Assembly: GCF_024733565.1 (NCBI RefSeq)
Contig: NZ_JANIOC010000006.1
Span: forward strand, 217,803-281,802
From: Rossellomorea sp. SC111
GTDB lineage: Bacteria; Bacillota; Bacilli; Bacillales; Bacillaceae_B
Direction: 5' to 3'
DNA: 64,000 nucleotides
Position numbers and translations under genes: made by a program
Part shown: in pieces, positions 1 to 8,607 of the stretch
How positions within the stretch are numbered: position 1 is the first letter of the stretch
How the letters are laid out: each line of letters begins with the position of its first letter
Notes under the pieces: model-generated
The model's database searches: none
What the model was told of the DNA's origin: nothing
The model's input: only the letters and a program-made list of their open reading frames with translations

Positions 1-2
1 CG

Positions 3-266
3 GTAAGTGCGTATGACTGCATTCTCCAAAAGGGGTGTAAAAATGAAACGTACGTCGTTGCTTCAGGGAAAACGTACAAGTTTCTCGAGGTAGCTAAAGA
101 ATTGAAGAGGTTATCTCAAAGCGACCTGCCATTAACGACCGAACATTTTCTATCTACCCCTGGCGTTCAATATTCGATTGAAAAACTAGAGAGTCTCTCC
201 TGGAAACAAACCATATCCCTAAACCAAAGTTTGAAGGATACCCTCCTTTATTATCAGGAGCAATAA
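3..266 (+). CDS. C-terminal end of a probable NAD-dependent epimerase/dehydratase (partial)
   Basis: The frame is open from the window edge and stops at TAA 264-266, leaving 87 codons of a gene whose start lies outside the window. The visible part has a strand-helix pattern (YVVASGKTYKFLEVAKEL) like the C-terminal substrate domain of sugar-nucleotide epimerase/dehydratases, followed by a terminal helix region ending LLYYQEQ. A strong terminator follows at once, which supports a true gene end. The neighbouring glycosyltransferase, on the other strand, fits a surface polysaccharide context. The family call rests on pattern only; the Rossmann domain that would prove it is not in the window. Confidence 0.45.
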   Translation, partial: VSAYDCILQKGCKNETYVVASGKTYKFLEVAKELKRLSQSDLPLTTEHFLSTPGVQYSIEKLESLSWKQTISLNQSLKDTLLYYQEQ

Positions 267-276
267 TCTTGTATCT

Positions 277-320
277 CAAGACAACTGAAATTCCTTTCAG
301 CTGTCTTGAATTTTTTGTTT
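277..320 (+). terminator. Rho-independent terminator of the partial epimerase-like gene
   Basis: A 14-bp stem (277-290 with 295-308, one G-U pair) with a 4-nt loop is followed by AA and a run of T. The T-rich tail is on the plus strand only, so it serves the upstream plus-strand gene. Confidence 0.85.
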
Positions 321-322
321 TA

Positions 323-1204
323 TTAAAAGTAAATATTGAATTTCTTAAATAAGTTATCAATATCCATTTTTCTTCTTTTTATATATTGAGCCCTTTTTCG
401 TAATACACCATCTTTGAGCACCTTTTTTTCTATAGTTGCTGCCGATCCATGTACGACCAGTGATTTGGCTTTCTTGATTCTTTTATCATCAAAATGAAGA
501 TAGGCCATCCTTAGTAAATTATAATATATTCCTTCATAGTTTACTGTGTACGGATGAGTTGTTCTAAACAAGTGCAGTACGGTGACGTTTGGCTCACAAT
601 GGCATCGATACCCAAACAGCCAAAGCTTGAGGGATAATTCAACATCTTCATGGCCCCATGTAGAAAAGCCTGTTTCAAATCCACCTACGTCGTCAAACAC
701 TTGTTTAGAGGTGATAATGCAGGCACCTGGCAGGATAGCTGTTTCAAACAAAGATTTTCGTTTCTGATGCCATTTGATCTTGAGTGAGGTAGTGAGGGAC
801 TGGCCATATCCTTTTACGACGGGATCTTGTATGGATCCGATGGCAGGGCATACGGCGTCGCTTGTTCCCTTGACGATGTAGTAGACTAAACGATCGATCC
901 AGAAATTTTCGAAGGTCATATGAGCGTCACAGAATGCTAAATATGGATGTCGGGCTTTCCCTGCTCCCAGGTTTCTGGCATTAGCAGGTCCGACCCCGTT
1001 CGTCCTAATATACGTTACTTTGTCCCGGTATGGATAGTGGTTTAGAAAATTACAGCATTGATCATTTGAAGCATCATCCACGATAACGGCTTCCAACTCT
1101 ATATTGGTCTTCACCGTGAACAAAGAGTCCAGTGTCATCTTTACATTCTTTCCTTCATTACGCACCGGGAAAATGATGGATACCTTTGGAGGCTTGTTTC
1201 CCAT
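323..1204 (-). CDS. Family 2 glycosyltransferase
   Basis: This 293-residue protein probably transfers a sugar from a nucleotide donor onto a cell-surface acceptor. The N-terminus (VSIIFPVRNEGKNVKMTLDS, residues 8-27) is the first strand and helix of a GT-A fold. The VIVDDAS motif follows near residue 41, and CDAHM near 92 holds the DxD-like metal site in the DxH form. GGFETGFSTWGHEDVELSLK near residue 175 resembles the acceptor region of polypeptide GalNAc-transferase-like GT2/GT27 enzymes. There is no membrane segment. The start at 1204 has an AAGGGAG ribosome site. It stands alone, convergent with the epimerase tail; its acceptor cannot be deduced. Confidence 0.8.
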   Translation of the reverse strand: MGNKPPKVSIIFPVRNEGKNVKMTLDSLFTVKTNIELEAVIVDDASNDQCCNFLNHYPYRDKVTYIRTNGVGPANARNLGAGKARHPYLAFCDAHMTFENFWIDRLVYYIVKGTSDAVCPAIGSIQDPVVKGYGQSLTTSLKIKWHQKRKSLFETAILPGACIITSKQVFDDVGGFETGFSTWGHEDVELSLKLWLFGYRCHCEPNVTVLHLFRTTHPYTVNYEGIYYNLLRMAYLHFDDKRIKKAKSLVVHGSAATIEKKVLKDGVLRKRAQYIKRRKMDIDNLFKKFNIYF

Positions 1205-1269
1205 AATCTCGCTCCCTTAAACTGAAATATTCTACGTTAGTGTATGTAAATAGGGATTTTCCGTGAATA

Positions 1270-1303
1270 ATGAAAGAGGCTGCGACGAGTGCCGCAGCAT
1301 TCT
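1270..1303 (-). terminator. Terminator of the sulfate activation operon
   Basis: On the minus strand just after the cysQ stop, a GCTGCG/CGCAGC stem with a 10-nt loop (1279-1298) is followed by a moderately T-rich tail. It is modest but well placed at the end of the sat-cysQ operon. Confidence 0.5.
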
Positions 1304-1306
1304 TCA

Positions 1307-2077
1307 TTATTTTATGGAACAGAGGAATGAGGGGTTCGTAAGGTCTTTCTTGTTATATACCAGTGGATTACCCGTTTCATATTCAATCACCTGACCGTTA
1401 GCTTCCTCTACAATTACCTGACCGGCAGCTGTATCCCACTCCATTGTTGGCGCGAGTCGGGGATAATAGTGTGCGCTGCCGTCTGCAATCAAACAAAACT
1501 TCAATGAACTTCCAATCGAAGTGAATTCAAGTTTTCCTTCTCGCCGTTGAAGGTCGTCGATATACTCCTGAGTCGCTTCCGACAAGTGGGATCTTGAGAT
1601 CACGATTCTCTTTACACCAGATGATGCGGTATTGATCTTTACCTGCTTTCTTTTCTCCAAAGAACTGGCAGCCATGACTTTATATGCGCCTTTGTTCTTA
1701 TCCGCAAAATAAAGAGTATCTGTTACAGGTGCATAAACGATCCCCAATACTGGCCGGTTTCCTTGGATAAGGGCGATATTGACAGTGAATTCGCCATTTT
1801 TATTAATGAATTCTTTCGTTCCATCCAGAGGGTCAACCAGCCAGAAAGATGACCAGTTCTTTCTCTCATTGTAAGGGATGCTGGCCCCTTCTTCACTCAG
1901 TAAGGGAATGCCGGGAGAAAGTTTGCTTAATTCGGTTTTTATATGTTCATGTGACAACTGATCTGCGATGGTGAGGGGGGATTTATCTGCTTTTTCATGA
2001 ATGGTATACGGAGCCTCATATACTTCCAGCACTTTTTTTCCTGCCCCAATCGCTATTTCAATTACGTCATTCAGCAT
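1307..2077 (-). CDS. cysQ: 3'(2'),5'-bisphosphate nucleotidase
   Basis: This enzyme hydrolyses 3'-phosphoadenosine 5'-phosphate (PAP) to AMP and removes the by-product of PAPS use. The 256-residue protein has the inositol-monophosphatase fold signature: metal-binding SEE at 61-63, DPLDGTKEF at 82-90 and the C-terminal WDTAAGQ at 214-220. Length is typical for CysQ. It is the last gene of the sat-SLC13-cysC-cysQ operon; cysC stops 58 nt upstream. The start is preceded by GAGGAG. An inositol monophosphatase role is possible from the family alone, but the APS kinase neighbour makes PAP the likely substrate. Confidence 0.9.
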   Translation of the reverse strand: MLNDVIEIAIGAGKKVLEVYEAPYTIHEKADKSPLTIADQLSHEHIKTELSKLSPGIPLLSEEGASIPYNERKNWSSFWLVDPLDGTKEFINKNGEFTVNIALIQGNRPVLGIVYAPVTDTLYFADKNKGAYKVMAASSLEKRKQVKINTASSGVKRIVISRSHLSEATQEYIDDLQRREGKLEFTSIGSSLKFCLIADGSAHYYPRLAPTMEWDTAAGQVIVEEANGQVIEYETGNPLVYNKKDLTNPSFLCSIK

Positions 2078-2135
2078 ATTTCATCAACTCCTCGTATTAA
2101 ATAGGGAAGTGACTTTCTTTTAAATTCGATTCGGA

Positions 2136-2732
2136 TTATATCAATCGCTTATTCTTTAAATGGTTTACGATTCGTAAAACTGACTCATCTATAGATTGAT
2201 TCTCAGTATCAATCACGATTTCAGGGGATTCGGGGATTTCATAAGGAGAATCGATTCCACTAAAGTTTTTTAACTCCCCTTTTCTCACCTTCTCATAAAG
2301 GCCTTTCGGGTCTCGACCTGCGCAAGTCTCTATACTCGCCTGTACATAGATTTCTATGAACTCCTCATTAGATAATAGGGATCTGACAAATTCCCGATCT
2401 TCTTTAAATGGAGAAATAAAGGCAGCCAAGGTTAAGATGCCGGCATCGACAAATAACTTCGATACCTCTCCAATTCTCCGGATGTTTTCCGTACGATCTT
2501 CTTCTGAAAATGCTAAATCACGATTCAAACCGCGACGAATATTATCACCATCAAGACGGAAAGTGTGAAGTCCAAGCTCATGTAATTTCTTCTCTACTTC
2601 AACTGAGATTGTGGACTTACCGGAACCAGACAAACCTGTAAACCATAGCAATGCGCTTTTATGCCCATTTAAATGTTGCCTGTTTGCTTTCTGGACCTTA
2701 CCCTCATGCCAAGTAATATTTTTTTGATTCAT
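2136..2732 (-). CDS. cysC: Adenylyl-sulfate (APS) kinase
   Basis: The enzyme phosphorylates APS to PAPS using ATP in the cytosol. The 198-residue protein carries a P-loop GLSGSGKS at 33-40, the [10 protein letters not shown] substrate loop at 61-70 and the conserved [16 protein letters not shown] segment at 75-90, all standard for CysC. The ATG at 2732 was chosen because GGAGGTGATAAG precedes it; the frame stays open 12 codons further up but without a better site. It lies 26 nt after the transporter gene and before cysQ, so it uses the APS made by Sat in the same operon. Confidence 0.95.
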   Translation of the reverse strand: MNQKNITWHEGKVQKANRQHLNGHKSALLWFTGLSGSGKSTISVEVEKKLHELGLHTFRLDGDNIRRGLNRDLAFSEEDRTENIRRIGEVSKLFVDAGILTLAAFISPFKEDREFVRSLLSNEEFIEIYVQASIETCAGRDPKGLYEKVRKGELKNFSGIDSPYEIPESPEIVIDTENQSIDESVLRIVNHLKNKRLI

Positions 2733-2758
2733 CTTATCACCTCCATTGTTTTCGATAT

Positions 2759-4516
2759 TTATAACCAAAAGTAGTAGACCAATAATACTGTGGTGATCAT
2801 TGTCAGGATATTCAAGGGGATACCCACCTTCAGGAAGTCCTTGAATCGATAGCCACCTGGTCCATATACGATCAGGTTGGTTTGATAACCGATCGGTGTC
2901 GCAAAGCTTGCTGAAGCGGCAATGGTGACTGTTACGGCCAACGCGGTGGGATTTAGATCCAAAGTATTTGAAACTTCGAGGATAATAGGGAACATCAGGA
3001 CGGCGGCAGCGCTGTTCGTAATCATTTCGGTAAACACATTAGTAAGGAGGTAGATTGCCATAATTATGGCAAAAAGCCCAAACGGCTTTGATGCGAGCAT
3101 CAGTAGATCGGCAAGAAAAGCGGCAACACCTGAGTCGATCATCGCATAGCCGATACCGAACGAGCAGGCAACCACCATCAGTACATTCCATTGAATGGCT
3201 GTTTTTGCCTGCAGGGGACTGACGATTCTTAAAGAAAGTAATAACAGTGTCACAAACGCCATTCCTGTAAACATCGAAATATATCCCAATGTCACCATAA
3301 GGATCATCGTTCCTAGTAGTGCGATGGAGAACCACCCATTCATGGTCTGTTTTCGAGTCATCATGGTCTTGTCCAGTGGAGTGGCAATATAGAAATCATT
3401 GGTGCTGGTTTTCTTATAAAAATCAGTTCCCGTGACAAGTAGTAAAATATCTCCCGGTTTTAAAATGACATCGCCAATTTTATATTTCAGCCGTTGATTT
3501 TGTCTATGAACAGCAATGACAGCTGCATTGAACCTGCTCCTGAAATTGGTATCCTTAATCTTCTTATATAATAAGGAAGAATGATGGGAGACCACTGCCT
3601 CCGTCAACCGATGGTGCTTCGGAAAAGAGGAGCCGCCATTACTTTGTAATTGGAGGCCTTTATGGGATTGAAGTTCTGTGATGGAGGTAATATCCCCGGT
3701 GAATATCAAACGGTCATATGCCTTTAATGCTGTTGTATTCGATACTGGAGTAATGGTTTCATCCTCCCTGATGATACTAACAAGAAATAGTCCTTTTAAG
3801 CTTCTTAACCTGGCTTGTTCAACGGTCTTTTGAATGAAAGGGAAGTCATCAAGTATTAAAATCTCTCCCGTGAACTCTCTTAAGGTTTCCATATTGACAG
3901 GTCTGCTTCCTCTCTCAGGCAATAAGGAAGAACTGAAAAATATGAGGTAGCACAGACCTATGAGAGTTATCGGTACCCCTATTTTACCCAGTTCAAAAAA
4001 CGTGAATCCTGGCAGGTTCGAGTCAAGAAGCAAACCATGGACAACAAGATTTGTGGAAGTACCAATCATTGTAATGGTACCTCCAAGAATCGTAGCATAT
4101 GAAATTGGGATAAGAAATTTAGAAGGGGCGAGATGATGATCTTCACACCATTTCTTCACCAGTGGCGTAAAAGCGATGACGATGGGAGTATTGTTCAGGA
4201 ACGCGGAAAGGAAGGAGATGGGGAAGAGGAGCTTGGCAAGCATGTGTTTTCTTGAAGCTGAACGGTTTAATAGCTTCTTGAAGGCATGATCCACAATTCC
4301 ACTGTTTTGAATACTTCCGGCAATGATGAACAATAAACCGATGGTCAGCATCCCTTCATTTGAGAACCCCCTTATAGCTTCCTGTGGTGTAATGACCCCA
4401 GTCATGACGAAAAGGAGGAGAGTGGATGGAAGAATGATTTCGGGTCGCTCCAATTCAAAAACCAGAAATGATAGCATAACGATCATTCCAAGTATTACAA
4501 TATAAAATTCAAGCAT
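2759..4516 (-). CDS. SLC13-family anion (probably sulfate) transporter with two TrkA-C domains
   Basis: This 585-residue membrane protein probably imports sulfate for the enzymes encoded around it. N-terminal hydrophobic segments span about residues 1-195 and include the [11 protein letters not shown] motif of the ArsB/NhaD/SLC13 fold. A soluble part of about 200 residues then holds two TrkA-C/RCK-C-like units, the second ending in the [18 protein letters not shown] segment. A second set of membrane helices with [11 protein letters not shown] and [20 protein letters not shown] completes the carrier. It starts 13 nt after sat. Substrate is inferred from context; the family also carries dicarboxylates. 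Confidence 0.85.
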   Translation of the reverse strand: MLEFYIVILGMIVMLSFLVFELERPEIILPSTLLLFVMTGVITPQEAIRGFSNEGMLTIGLLFIIAGSIQNSGIVDHAFKKLLNRSASRKHMLAKLLFPISFLSAFLNNTPIVIAFTPLVKKWCEDHHLAPSKFLIPISYATILGGTITMIGTSTNLVVHGLLLDSNLPGFTFFELGKIGVPITLIGLCYLIFFSSSLLPERGSRPVNMETLREFTGEILILDDFPFIQKTVEQARLRSLKGLFLVSIIREDETITPVSNTTALKAYDRLIFTGDITSITELQSHKGLQLQSNGGSSFPKHHRLTEAVVSHHSSLLYKKIKDTNFRSRFNAAVIAVHRQNQRLKYKIGDVILKPGDILLLVTGTDFYKKTSTNDFYIATPLDKTMMTRKQTMNGWFSIALLGTMILMVTLGYISMFTGMAFVTLLLLSLRIVSPLQAKTAIQWNVLMVVACSFGIGYAMIDSGVAAFLADLLMLASKPFGLFAIIMAIYLLTNVFTEMITNSAAAVLMFPIILEVSNTLDLNPTALAVTVTIAASASFATPIGYQTNLIVYGPGGYRFKDFLKVGIPLNILTMITTVLLVYYFWL

Positions 4517-4529
4517 GATGTAGTCTCCT

Positions 4530-5690
4530 TCACCGCTCCCTTTGAGAACCTTTCCTCATTTCATTGAGAAGTACCTCTATCACTTCAGGCCTTGAGAACT
4601 CTTTTGGGGGCCTCATTCCGTCTCTTAACATTTTTCGCACCTTTGTACCGCTAAGGTGGACATGAAATGGTTCGTCATGAGGGCATGTTTTTGAAGTAGC
4701 CATTCCCCCACACTTAATACAGTGGAAGGCATGTTCGAACTTCAGTATCTCGATACCGATCTCTTCTCTTGAAAATTGATTGAAGATTTCCTGGGCATCG
4801 TATGTGCCATAGTAATCCCTGACACCTGCGTGATCCCTGCCGACAATAAAATGGGTGCATCCAAAGTTTTTTCTTACAATACTGTGGAATAAGGCTTCCC
4901 TGGGTCCAGCATATCTCATGGCTGCAGGGAATGTGGATAACAGGACTCTCTCTCTGGGATAATACTCGTCGAGTAATGCTCTATAGCTTTTCATACGGAT
5001 TTCTGCAGGAATATCATCTTGCTTTGTGTCTCCTACCAAGGGGTGTATCAATAGACCATCGACTAGTTCGAGTGCAGTTTTTTGCAGATATTCATGAGCC
5101 CTGTGAATGGGATTCCTCGTTTGAAATGCAACGACTGTGTTCCACCCCAATTCACTAAATCGCTCTCTAAGCTGTTTCGGTGTTTGGAAATCTTTCTTGA
5201 AAATGGCAGGGAACTGAAGAAGTTTGATCGGACCAGAGACACACACTTCGTCTTTCTGATATGTCTTTTGAACACCCGGGTGAAGGTTGTCCAATGTCTT
5301 AAATACGAAAAGGGCTTCCGCTTCTTTACTATATTCATATATTTCTTCAACTTCTATTGTTCCGTAGATTACTCCATCTTGTCCTTTAAGTGAAACGGTT
5401 TCCCCGATGGATAAAGTCTTACTCAATCTCTTGGGTACCGGGAGGGTAATGGGCAAACTCCAAACCAACCCGTTCGATAACCTCATGTCTTTCAATACGT
5501 GTAGATAGTCTTTTTGATTCATGAATCCCGTTAAGGGGCTGAAGGCTCCCGTTGAGAGCAGAACTAGGTCGGACAGACCCCACGAATCGAGCGTGATTGA
5601 GGGGAGAGTGGATGACTTTTTAAGTAACTCATCTCGTTCATTCCCGATAACAACTTGATCAACAAGCATATCTCCGTGTGGGGATATCAT
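4530..5690 (-). CDS. sat: Sulfate adenylyltransferase
   Basis: The enzyme activates sulfate with ATP to APS, the first step of assimilation. The 386-residue protein shows the nucleotide-binding QTRNPIHRAHE at 190-200, the GRDHAG loop at 284-289 and a likely zinc-binding set C324, C327, C336 with a nearby His. Length matches bacterial homodimeric Sat. The start at 5690 follows AAAGGAG. The frame is open upstream for about 50 more codons, but that part has no visible match to the family and lies over a leader hairpin, so I left it out. It is first gene of the operon. Confidence 0.95.
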   Translation of the reverse strand: MISPHGDMLVDQVVIGNERDELLKKSSTLPSITLDSWGLSDLVLLSTGAFSPLTGFMNQKDYLHVLKDMRLSNGLVWSLPITLPVPKRLSKTLSIGETVSLKGQDGVIYGTIEVEEIYEYSKEAEALFVFKTLDNLHPGVQKTYQKDEVCVSGPIKLLQFPAIFKKDFQTPKQLRERFSELGWNTVVAFQTRNPIHRAHEYLQKTALELVDGLLIHPLVGDTKQDDIPAEIRMKSYRALLDEYYPRERVLLSTFPAAMRYAGPREALFHSIVRKNFGCTHFIVGRDHAGVRDYYGTYDAQEIFNQFSREEIGIEILKFEHAFHCIKCGGMATSKTCPHDEPFHVHLSGTKVRKMLRDGMRPPKEFSRPEVIEVLLNEMRKGSQRER

Positions 5691-5837
5691 ACTGATTTCT
5701 CCTTTCGATTGGAATAAATTTAACACAGCAGTTGATGCCAAGAATCCATCATCTACGGCTCCATTTTTCGCTGTGTAGAACGCTAACAATCTTGCTTTTA
5801 CTAGTTTATGTGAAGATCTACCAGTGGGAGAGGGCTG

Positions 5838-5880
5838 TTTAATAAAACAAGCATCTGCCTAGAAATGAAAGCAGAAGCTT
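5838..5880 (-). promoter_or_regulatory. Terminator-like hairpin in the sat leader (candidate attenuator)
   Basis: On the minus strand a 10-bp stem (5880-5871 with 5858-5849, 9 of 10 paired) is followed by TTGTTTTATT, about 150 nt before the sat start. No minus-strand gene lies between it and the sat promoter region, so it is more easily read as a leader attenuator than as the end of a gene. I see no S-box, T-box or other known leader motif here. Confidence 0.45.
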
Positions 5881-5971
5881 GGTTCAGTGATAAATAATTT
5901 CAGAAATTCATATTTTTTTCCCTGTATTCATAAGATACATAGACTACAACAAAAGGGTGGTGAGCCTGTAC

Positions 5972-7174
5972 ATGAAATTATCAATCAACAACCATGATTG
6001 GGGAACGATTCCAACACATTCTGTAGCTGCCATCCAATTTTATTGTGCGGAGAATAATCTTCAATTTCATTTGGACGAAGAAGAACAGAAGGTGGAAGTG
6101 AAAAGTTCCCTTCATGGAAAGAAAGTATGGCTATCTGTAAACACAACGAATGCAAGCATAAACAATGAAATCAACGAAAAAGTGACCGGGGTTTTAACCG
6201 ATTATGGAATCGACGTTTCTACAAAAAGTGATACTGGCAGGATAAGGGACGGGGATTTATTTGTTGATTTAGTCTCCAGTAAGTCGAAGGGAGACAAAAG
6301 GTCCATTTCTGTAGGGTACAATGAAAGACTGAATTCCATTAATGTAAAAAAAAATCTCGAAATATATAAGCATGAACTGTCATTTAAGGGATACTATTTG
6401 ATACCTGAACACCATGCCATTCCTCATCTAAGGTGCTCGATAAAGTGCAAAGACGAGGAGTTCTTGCTAAAAGAAGCCCCCGCCATTCTAACGCATTGTG
6501 TACTTAAGACGCTACTTGGAAATCAAAAGCCCAGCTTACTGGATTTAGATGTTCTTCATTTATTTCAAGCAGCGAGTAATCAGTCAGGGGAATCAGACAC
6601 AAATACGGTTGAGAAGAAGCCGAGTAAAGAGATCCACATGGATGATAAAACGTACGAAGAAATCAAAATGCGAAAAGCAAACCGGAAAGTTCGTGAAGCA
6701 CAGGAAAGAAAGCCATATGCGGAAATATATTTTGATTACAATGTAATACCTAATCGAAAATCAGAACGCTACTCCATTAAAGCCGATTTCTTCATAAAGA
6801 ACACAGGAAATGTAGATCTGATGAATCCAAAGATCTGTTTTCGAATGGATCCTCCTGATAAGATAGAAATAGGAGGTCAGATCCTGCCACCTGAAATGAG
6901 CGAAATTTTTTCTCTCCAAGGTCAAAACGGGGCACAAGGATGGAAGTATATGGGGAAAGATTGGTTGGAAAAAGCCTATTCCACAGGAGAGTATTGGATA
7001 GAAACGATACAGGAATCATTCATCCCACCTGGTGAAACGATAGCAGTGGAGGGGCTGCAATTTACGGTTGAATCTCTAAAAGAACAGGAAGTTTCAACCA
7101 TTTTAGGGTTTGTATTATTTGAAGATCAAGACCTTCAGCTCAGCTCAAATAACAAGATTAAAATTACATTTTAA
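5972..7174 (+). CDS. Unknown protein: degenerate amidase-like N-terminus plus C-terminal beta-sandwich
   Basis: I do not recognise this 400-residue protein. Residues about 50-185 follow the strand and helix order of Amidase_3 N-acetylmuramoyl-L-alanine amidases (VWLSVNTT, GVLTDYGIDV, GDLFVDLVSS, FLLKEAPAILTHCVLKTLL), but the zinc ligands of that family are missing at the matching places. A charged linker (about 200-250) leads to a beta-rich domain with FFIKNTGNVDLMNPKICFRM, like an Ig-type domain. No signal peptide is seen. ATG 5972 was preferred over an in-frame GTG 15 nt earlier because AGGGTGGTG then has workable spacing. It is divergent from sat and convergent with the coiled-coil gene; a spore role is a guess from context. 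Confidence 0.5.
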   Translation: MKLSINNHDWGTIPTHSVAAIQFYCAENNLQFHLDEEEQKVEVKSSLHGKKVWLSVNTTNASINNEINEKVTGVLTDYGIDVSTKSDTGRIRDGDLFVDLVSSKSKGDKRSISVGYNERLNSINVKKNLEIYKHELSFKGYYLIPEHHAIPHLRCSIKCKDEEFLLKEAPAILTHCVLKTLLGNQKPSLLDLDVLHLFQAASNQSGESDTNTVEKKPSKEIHMDDKTYEEIKMRKANRKVREAQERKPYAEIYFDYNVIPNRKSERYSIKADFFIKNTGNVDLMNPKICFRMDPPDKIEIGGQILPPEMSEIFSLQGQNGAQGWKYMGKDWLEKAYSTGEYWIETIQESFIPPGETIAVEGLQFTVESLKEQEVSTILGFVLFEDQDLQLSSNNKIKITF

Positions 7175-7176
7175 TT

Positions 7177-7214
7177 AAAAACGATGCCACGGAATCTACT
7201 GTGGCATCGTTTTC
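7177..7214. terminator. Bidirectional terminator
   Basis: A perfect 11-bp stem (7180-7190 with 7201-7211) with a 10-nt loop and A/T runs on both sides sits between two convergent genes and can serve both. Confidence 0.9.
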
Positions 7215-7215
7215 T

Positions 7216-8286
7216 TCATTCTTTTTCATCCTCTATGAAAAAATTCATCGGAGCTGGAAGTTTTTCTGCAGAAGATTTTTGACGTGCTGTAATGATATGA
7301 GACTGACTGCGTTTTTGGCTCTCAACAAGTCTTTTGAGCTCCAATAGACTATGGGTCAGGGTTACATTATATTCCCGTATGGAGTCGACCTCTTCAAGAA
7401 AATCCAAAAACTTTTGCTCCACTTGCTCAAATTTCCCCTCCAGCACTTCATTCTGTAGGGTAAAGTGAATTTCCTGCTCTTGTTCTACCGCATCGATTCG
7501 TTCATCCTGAAGTTTGGTACGTTGATCGATATCAGCAAATTGTGAGGAAAGCCACCATTCATTTTCTTCAAAATGCTTTTGATATTGAGTGATGAATGTC
7601 TTAATGTACTCCATTTTTTGCTTTTCGGCTTCAATTAAGTGCTCTTTTGCCAATTGCAATGAATCAAGGGTATGCTTCCTCTCTGACATGACCTTTTCTA
7701 ACTCTTCGGTTTTAACTATCAGGTTAAAGAATACTTCTTTCTTAGTATCTTCTGAATGAGCCAAAGCTGTGTTCAAATCAGAAATATGAAGCTTTTTACC
7801 TTGCAGTTCACTGTTTAAGCTGTCTATTTTTCTTAGGTGCAGGATGTTTTCCTCCAATAGGGATTGATTTTTACTGAATAGCTCGTGCTGGTTTTTTTCC
7901 AATTCCGTTATTTTTTGAGAAAGTTGTTCTTTTTCGAGATTGTTGGAAAGGAGTTCCTGTTGGAGGTCATGTTTGGTCGCTTGCGACTGCTGCAACAACT
8001 CATCCTTGCCATGTAAGGCGTCATGAAGTGCCCTTACCTGACCTTCAAGCTTCTCTTTCCCTTCTTTAAACAGGTTTCGGTCTTTAATGAGTTCCCTCTC
8101 AACTGTTTCGTTCTCATTTATCCGGCGGTCAGCAAGCGTTAATTCCTCCTGTACCTTTTGAAGTTGTTCCTTATGGTACTCATTTTCTGCAAACAAATAA
8201 CTGCTTTTCAGCGTTCGAATCGTTTTATTCAAGTTCTCGATCTCAGATTTCAAATAGAGGACCTCTTGATCAGAAATCGTGTACAT
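7216..8286 (-). CDS. Long coiled-coil protein of unknown function
   Basis: The 356-residue protein is nearly all charged heptad-like sequence, rich in E, K, Q and L with very few G or P before residue 340, so it should form an extended coiled coil. There is no signal peptide, membrane segment or enzymatic motif. A sporulation-type promoter candidate lies 56 nt upstream, and the neighbours look like spore-surface genes, so a structural role in the mother cell is plausible but unproven. The annotated ATG has GGAGG 17 nt upstream, longer than usual; no better in-frame start is visible. Confidence 0.6.
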   Translation of the reverse strand: MYTISDQEVLYLKSEIENLNKTIRTLKSSYLFAENEYHKEQLQKVQEELTLADRRINENETVERELIKDRNLFKEGKEKLEGQVRALHDALHGKDELLQQSQATKHDLQQELLSNNLEKEQLSQKITELEKNQHELFSKNQSLLEENILHLRKIDSLNSELQGKKLHISDLNTALAHSEDTKKEVFFNLIVKTEELEKVMSERKHTLDSLQLAKEHLIEAEKQKMEYIKTFITQYQKHFEENEWWLSSQFADIDQRTKLQDERIDAVEQEQEIHFTLQNEVLEGKFEQVEQKFLDFLEEVDSIREYNVTLTHSLLELKRLVESQKRSQSHIITARQKSSAEKLPAPMNFFIEDEKE

Positions 8287-8341
8287 CGGTGATAATTTCG
8301 CATCCTCCCTTATAATAATCTCCTCCTAAAGACTTTTACTC

Positions 8342-8369
8342 TATTGTATGGATCCGATTGGGTAAACGT
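8342..8369 (-). promoter_or_regulatory. Candidate sigma-K/sigma-E type promoter for the coiled-coil gene
   Basis: On the minus strand CATACAATA (8350-8342) fits both the sigma-K -10 (CATANNNTA) and the sigma-E -10 (CATACAAT). An AC dinucleotide, the core of the sigma-K -35, lies 17 nt upstream (8369-8368). Confidence 0.4.
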
Positions 8370-8506
8370 TACAAATACCCAAGTTGTTTAGATTGATTAA
8401 CCCTTATTGCATATGAGTTCGTATTATGTTTCATAGTTTACTATAAGTAATGCTAGAAATATGTTGAAGCCTACCGACACTCGTCCACTCATTTCTTCAA
8501 AAAAAT

Positions 8507-8515
8507 CATAGATTA
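8507..8515 (+). promoter_or_regulatory. Candidate sigma-K -10 element before the first paralogue
   Basis: The 8287-8607 gap holds no gene. It contains CATAGATTA at 8507-8515 and CATAGTTTA at 8432-8440, both exact fits to CATANNNTA. The better placed one has an AC 19 nt upstream, slightly long for sigma-K. Suggestive only, in AT-rich DNA. Confidence 0.25.
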
Positions 8516-8607
8516 TAGTAAGTCGATAGAAAAGGAATACTCACTATTTTCGCTACACTTATTGCCTTTTCTACTGATTAATTTATGACTATCAGGAGTG
8601 AATGAAT

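Noticed and set aside
154..360. Minus-strand 68-codon frame at the window start
   Set aside because: It overlaps the epimerase tail, its terminator and the glycosyltransferase end; a shadow frame.
5691..5789. In-frame 5' extension of sat by 33 or more codons
   Set aside because: It has no recognisable family sequence, starts at TTG without a ribosome site, and AAAGGAG stands right before ATG 5690.
5691..5971. SAM (S-box) or T-box riboswitch before sat
   Set aside because: The conserved cores of both are absent; only a simple terminator-like stem is visible.
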